Source: Acidobacteriaceae bacterium | Lineage (GTDB): Bacteria > Acidobacteriota > Terriglobia > Terriglobales > Acidobacteriaceae | NCBI GenBank assembly: GCA_030040395.1 | Contig: JASHTU010000241.1 | Location: 1-6,822 of the forward strand | DNA length: 6,822 bases | Direction: 5' to 3' | Shown here: in pieces, positions 5,689 through 6,822 of the stretch | Position numbering within the stretch: position 1 is the first letter of the stretch | How the letters are laid out: each line of letters begins with the position of its first letter | Notes under the pieces: generated by a model | Databases searched by the model: none | What the model saw: the letters and a program-made list of their open reading frames with translations, nothing else | What the model was told of the DNA's origin: nothing | Translations under genes and position numbers: made by a program

Positions 5689-6678
5689 TCACGAACTCTT
5701 GGGCTGAGGGGGCAAGGCGGTTTGACGGATGTCAGCAGGCGGATCGCCCAACGGCGTGTCTCCGGCCGCAAGCGTGATGTTTTGATAGGTGGCTTTGCCC
5801 GTAGAAGGTTGAAATGCGGCCGTGCCCAGATAGACGGGCTGGGCCTTGTCGTCGACGATAGCGACGTAGAGAGGACTTGGGGCGGACGCCGCCTGGCCGG
5901 CGGCCGGGGCGTAATTGATGAGAAAGTAGCCGGTGTCGTCTGTATAGGCGAACCCGTATTGAGACTGGTACGCCTTCTCGCTATTGACAAGGTAAACGGT
6001 GTACTTGGCAGAGGGCTGCAACTGCGCGTCGTAGACGCGGCCATGCAGCGCCCATCCGCCCGAGCCCACCGTGGGCGCCGGCGTGGCGGCCTGCTGGCTG
6101 GCGACAGCGATGCGGGAGACCGAGGCCGACTCCGCGGTCACTGCGGCTTCAGCGGTCACGGTCCTCGAGTCGGTGGCGCCGTATTTCGCTTTGAGCGCCG
6201 CGGCGGTGCGCGTCAATTGGGAAAGGCGCGCCTGATGGACCAACTTCAGATTTTGCACTGTGCTGGCGGCGGAGCTGTCCGCGGCGGCAAGGGTGTTGTT
6301 AAGCGCGGCGGTGATTGTATCCTTTGACGTCGTAGTTGTCGACGCCGGGGCGGCGGGAGCAGGCGGCGCCGCGGGAGCGGCGGGAGCGGCCGGTGCGGCG
6401 GGAGCAGCCGGTGTTGTCGGCGTTGTCGGAGCGGCTGGGGTGGCCGGCGTTGTCGGTTTATCCGGAGGAGGCGGCGCAGCTGGAGCAGCTGGTGCAGCCG
6501 GGGCAGCGGGGGCGGCCGGTGTTGCCGGCGTGGTTGGCGCGGCTGGCGTGGCCGGCGCGGGCGGCTTCTCCGGTGCGGCTGGCGTGGCTGGCGCGGCTGG
6601 GGTGGCCGACGCGGGCGGTTTGTCTGGTGCGGCAGGCGTGGCCGACTTGGGTGGCGTGGGTTGCGGTGGTGTGCTCAT
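5689..6678 (-). CDS. Pro/Ala/Thr-rich repeat protein with C-terminal beta-sandwich-like domain
   Basis: A 329-residue protein in three parts. Residues 1-114 are almost wholly Pro, Ala and Thr, mostly as AAP and ATP triplets, with three modules opened by Asp/Glu-Lys-Pro (19, 37, 73). Residues 115-197 are Ala-rich and helix-prone (TITAALNNTLAAADSS, LSQLTRTAAALKAKYGATD), perhaps a short coiled coil. Residues 207-306 look like a beta-sandwich, with GWALHGRVYDAQLQP, YTVYLVNSEKAYQ, GFAYTDDTGYFLINYAP and PLYVAIVDDKAQPVYLG, similar in style to carboxypeptidase-regulatory or Ig-like folds. I do not recognise a named family. There is no signal peptide at the chosen start, so export by the usual Sec route is not apparent. 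The ATG at 6678 has AAAGGA 8 nt upstream. It follows the partial upstream gene by 36 bp, which suggests co-transcription. The opposite strand is also open across the repeat region, but only because of the base composition. Confidence 0.82.
   Translation of the reverse strand: MSTPPQPTPPKSATPAAPDKPPASATPAAPATPAAPEKPPAPATPAAPTTPATPAAPAAPAAPAAPAAPPPPDKPTTPATPAAPTTPTTPAAPAAPAAPAAPAAPPAPAAPASTTTTSKDTITAALNNTLAAADSSAASTVQNLKLVHQARLSQLTRTAAALKAKYGATDSRTVTAEAAVTAESASVSRIAVASQQAATPAPTVGSGGWALHGRVYDAQLQPSAKYTVYLVNSEKAYQSQYGFAYTDDTGYFLINYAPAAGQAASAPSPLYVAIVDDKAQPVYLGTAAFQPSTGKATYQNITLAAGDTPLGDPPADIRQTALPPQPKSS
6337..6552 (-). repeat. Two tandem 108-bp copies inside the Pro/Ala-rich region
   Basis: Codons 43-78 (6445-6552) and 79-114 (6337-6444) are tandem copies of a 36-residue unit. 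The first 27 residues are the same in both except one Ala-to-Thr change (52 versus 88); the last nine differ, with PPPDKPTTP in the first copy and PAPAAPAST in the second. Within each copy are five AAP triplets in a row, a 9-bp minisatellite that is prone to slippage. The copy number may vary between strains. Confidence 0.7.
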
Positions 6679-6714
6679 CTTGGCCGTCCTTTCCCGGTGA
6701 CTCGACGTCCGGAT

Positions 6715-6822
6715 TCACTCTTTCGGATTGAACAAATTGCAGATTCCTGGATCGATGATGTTGGCGGCGGAAAGGTTGTTGTAAAGCACCTTTGCGCCGA
6801 TGGGCCAGATGCAATAGGTGGA
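6715..6822 (-). CDS. C-terminal end of an unidentified protein, 5' part beyond the window
   Basis: A minus-strand frame open from the window edge to TGA at 6715-6717 gives 35 residues: STYCIWPIGAKVLYNN then LSAANIIDPGICNLFNPKE. The mixed composition, two cysteines and ordinary codon choice look like real coding sequence, unlike the other frames here, one of which runs on into the low-complexity repeat as a shadow. Too little is visible to name a family. It ends 36 bp before the start of the Pro/Ala-rich gene on the same strand, so the two are probably co-transcribed. Confidence 0.5.
   Translation of the reverse strand, partial: STYCIWPIGAKVLYNNLSAANIIDPGICNLFNPKE

Noticed and set aside
6260..6700. 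Plus-strand frame encoding a collagen-like Gly-Ala-Ala/Gly-Val-Val protein
   Set aside because: It is the complement of the Pro/Ala codons on the minus strand. Low-complexity GC-rich repeats leave several frames open; the minus frame has a good Shine-Dalgarno and runs into a complex, fold-like C-terminal domain, which the plus frame lacks.
6458..6814. 118-codon minus-strand frame spanning the upstream gene end and the repeat region
   Set aside because: It starts with TTG without a binding site and reads the repeat in a second frame (His/Ala/Ser/Arg-rich). The frame ending at 6715 looks more like real protein.

Overview
The window looks like chromosomal DNA from a GC-rich Gram-negative bacterium, most likely an Acidobacteriota member (Terriglobia-like). 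This rests on family knowledge, not on a search. The main clue is the BlaI-type repressor gene overlapping a gene for an M56 peptidase with a TonB-type C-terminal domain. The tail motifs of that protein (GVSAPIPL, GKPVAVSITVEVNF) resemble those I associate with the many acidobacterial proteins of this kind. No rRNA, tRNA, CRISPR array, transposase or phage gene was found.

Layout. Plus strand: (1) the 3' part of a GT-B fold glycosyltransferase (1-900); (2) a 132-bp intergenic region with a good sigma-70-like promoter and two matching palindromes (CCTA-N6-TAGG) that bracket it; (3) blaI-like repressor (1033-1434), overlapping by 8 bp (4) an M56/BlaR1-like membrane peptidase with a TonB C-terminal domain (1427-2776). 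Minus strand, convergent with only 15 bp between the stops: (5) an unrecognised 203-aa protein (2792-3403), coupled by a GTGA overlap to (6) a Cys-x5-Arg phosphatase (3400-3885), which starts 6 bp after (7) gltX, glutamyl-tRNA synthetase (3892-5454). Upstream of gltX is a 234-bp non-coding stretch rich in inverted repeats (5455-5688). Beyond it lie (8) a protein with a Pro/Ala/Thr-rich repeat region and a probable beta-sandwich C-terminus (5689-6678), and (9) the last 35 codons of another minus-strand gene running off the window (6715-6822).

How the genes may work together. The repressor and the membrane peptidase form a one-input signalling pair: the peptidase should respond to an envelope signal and relieve repression at its own promoter, where the two palindromes are the obvious operators. 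What it senses is unknown, because the penicillin-binding sensor of BlaR1 is replaced by a TonB-like domain. The minus-strand genes gltX, the phosphatase and the 203-aa protein are packed as one transcription unit. A functional link between tRNA charging and the phosphatase is not shown by the sequence; tight packing alone supports only co-expression.

The points most worth a second look are the paired operators, the sensor-domain swap, the extra cysteine in the phosphatase loop, the glycine/proline-rich insertion in GltX, the two structured elements before gltX, and the 36-residue duplication in the Pro/Ala-rich protein.
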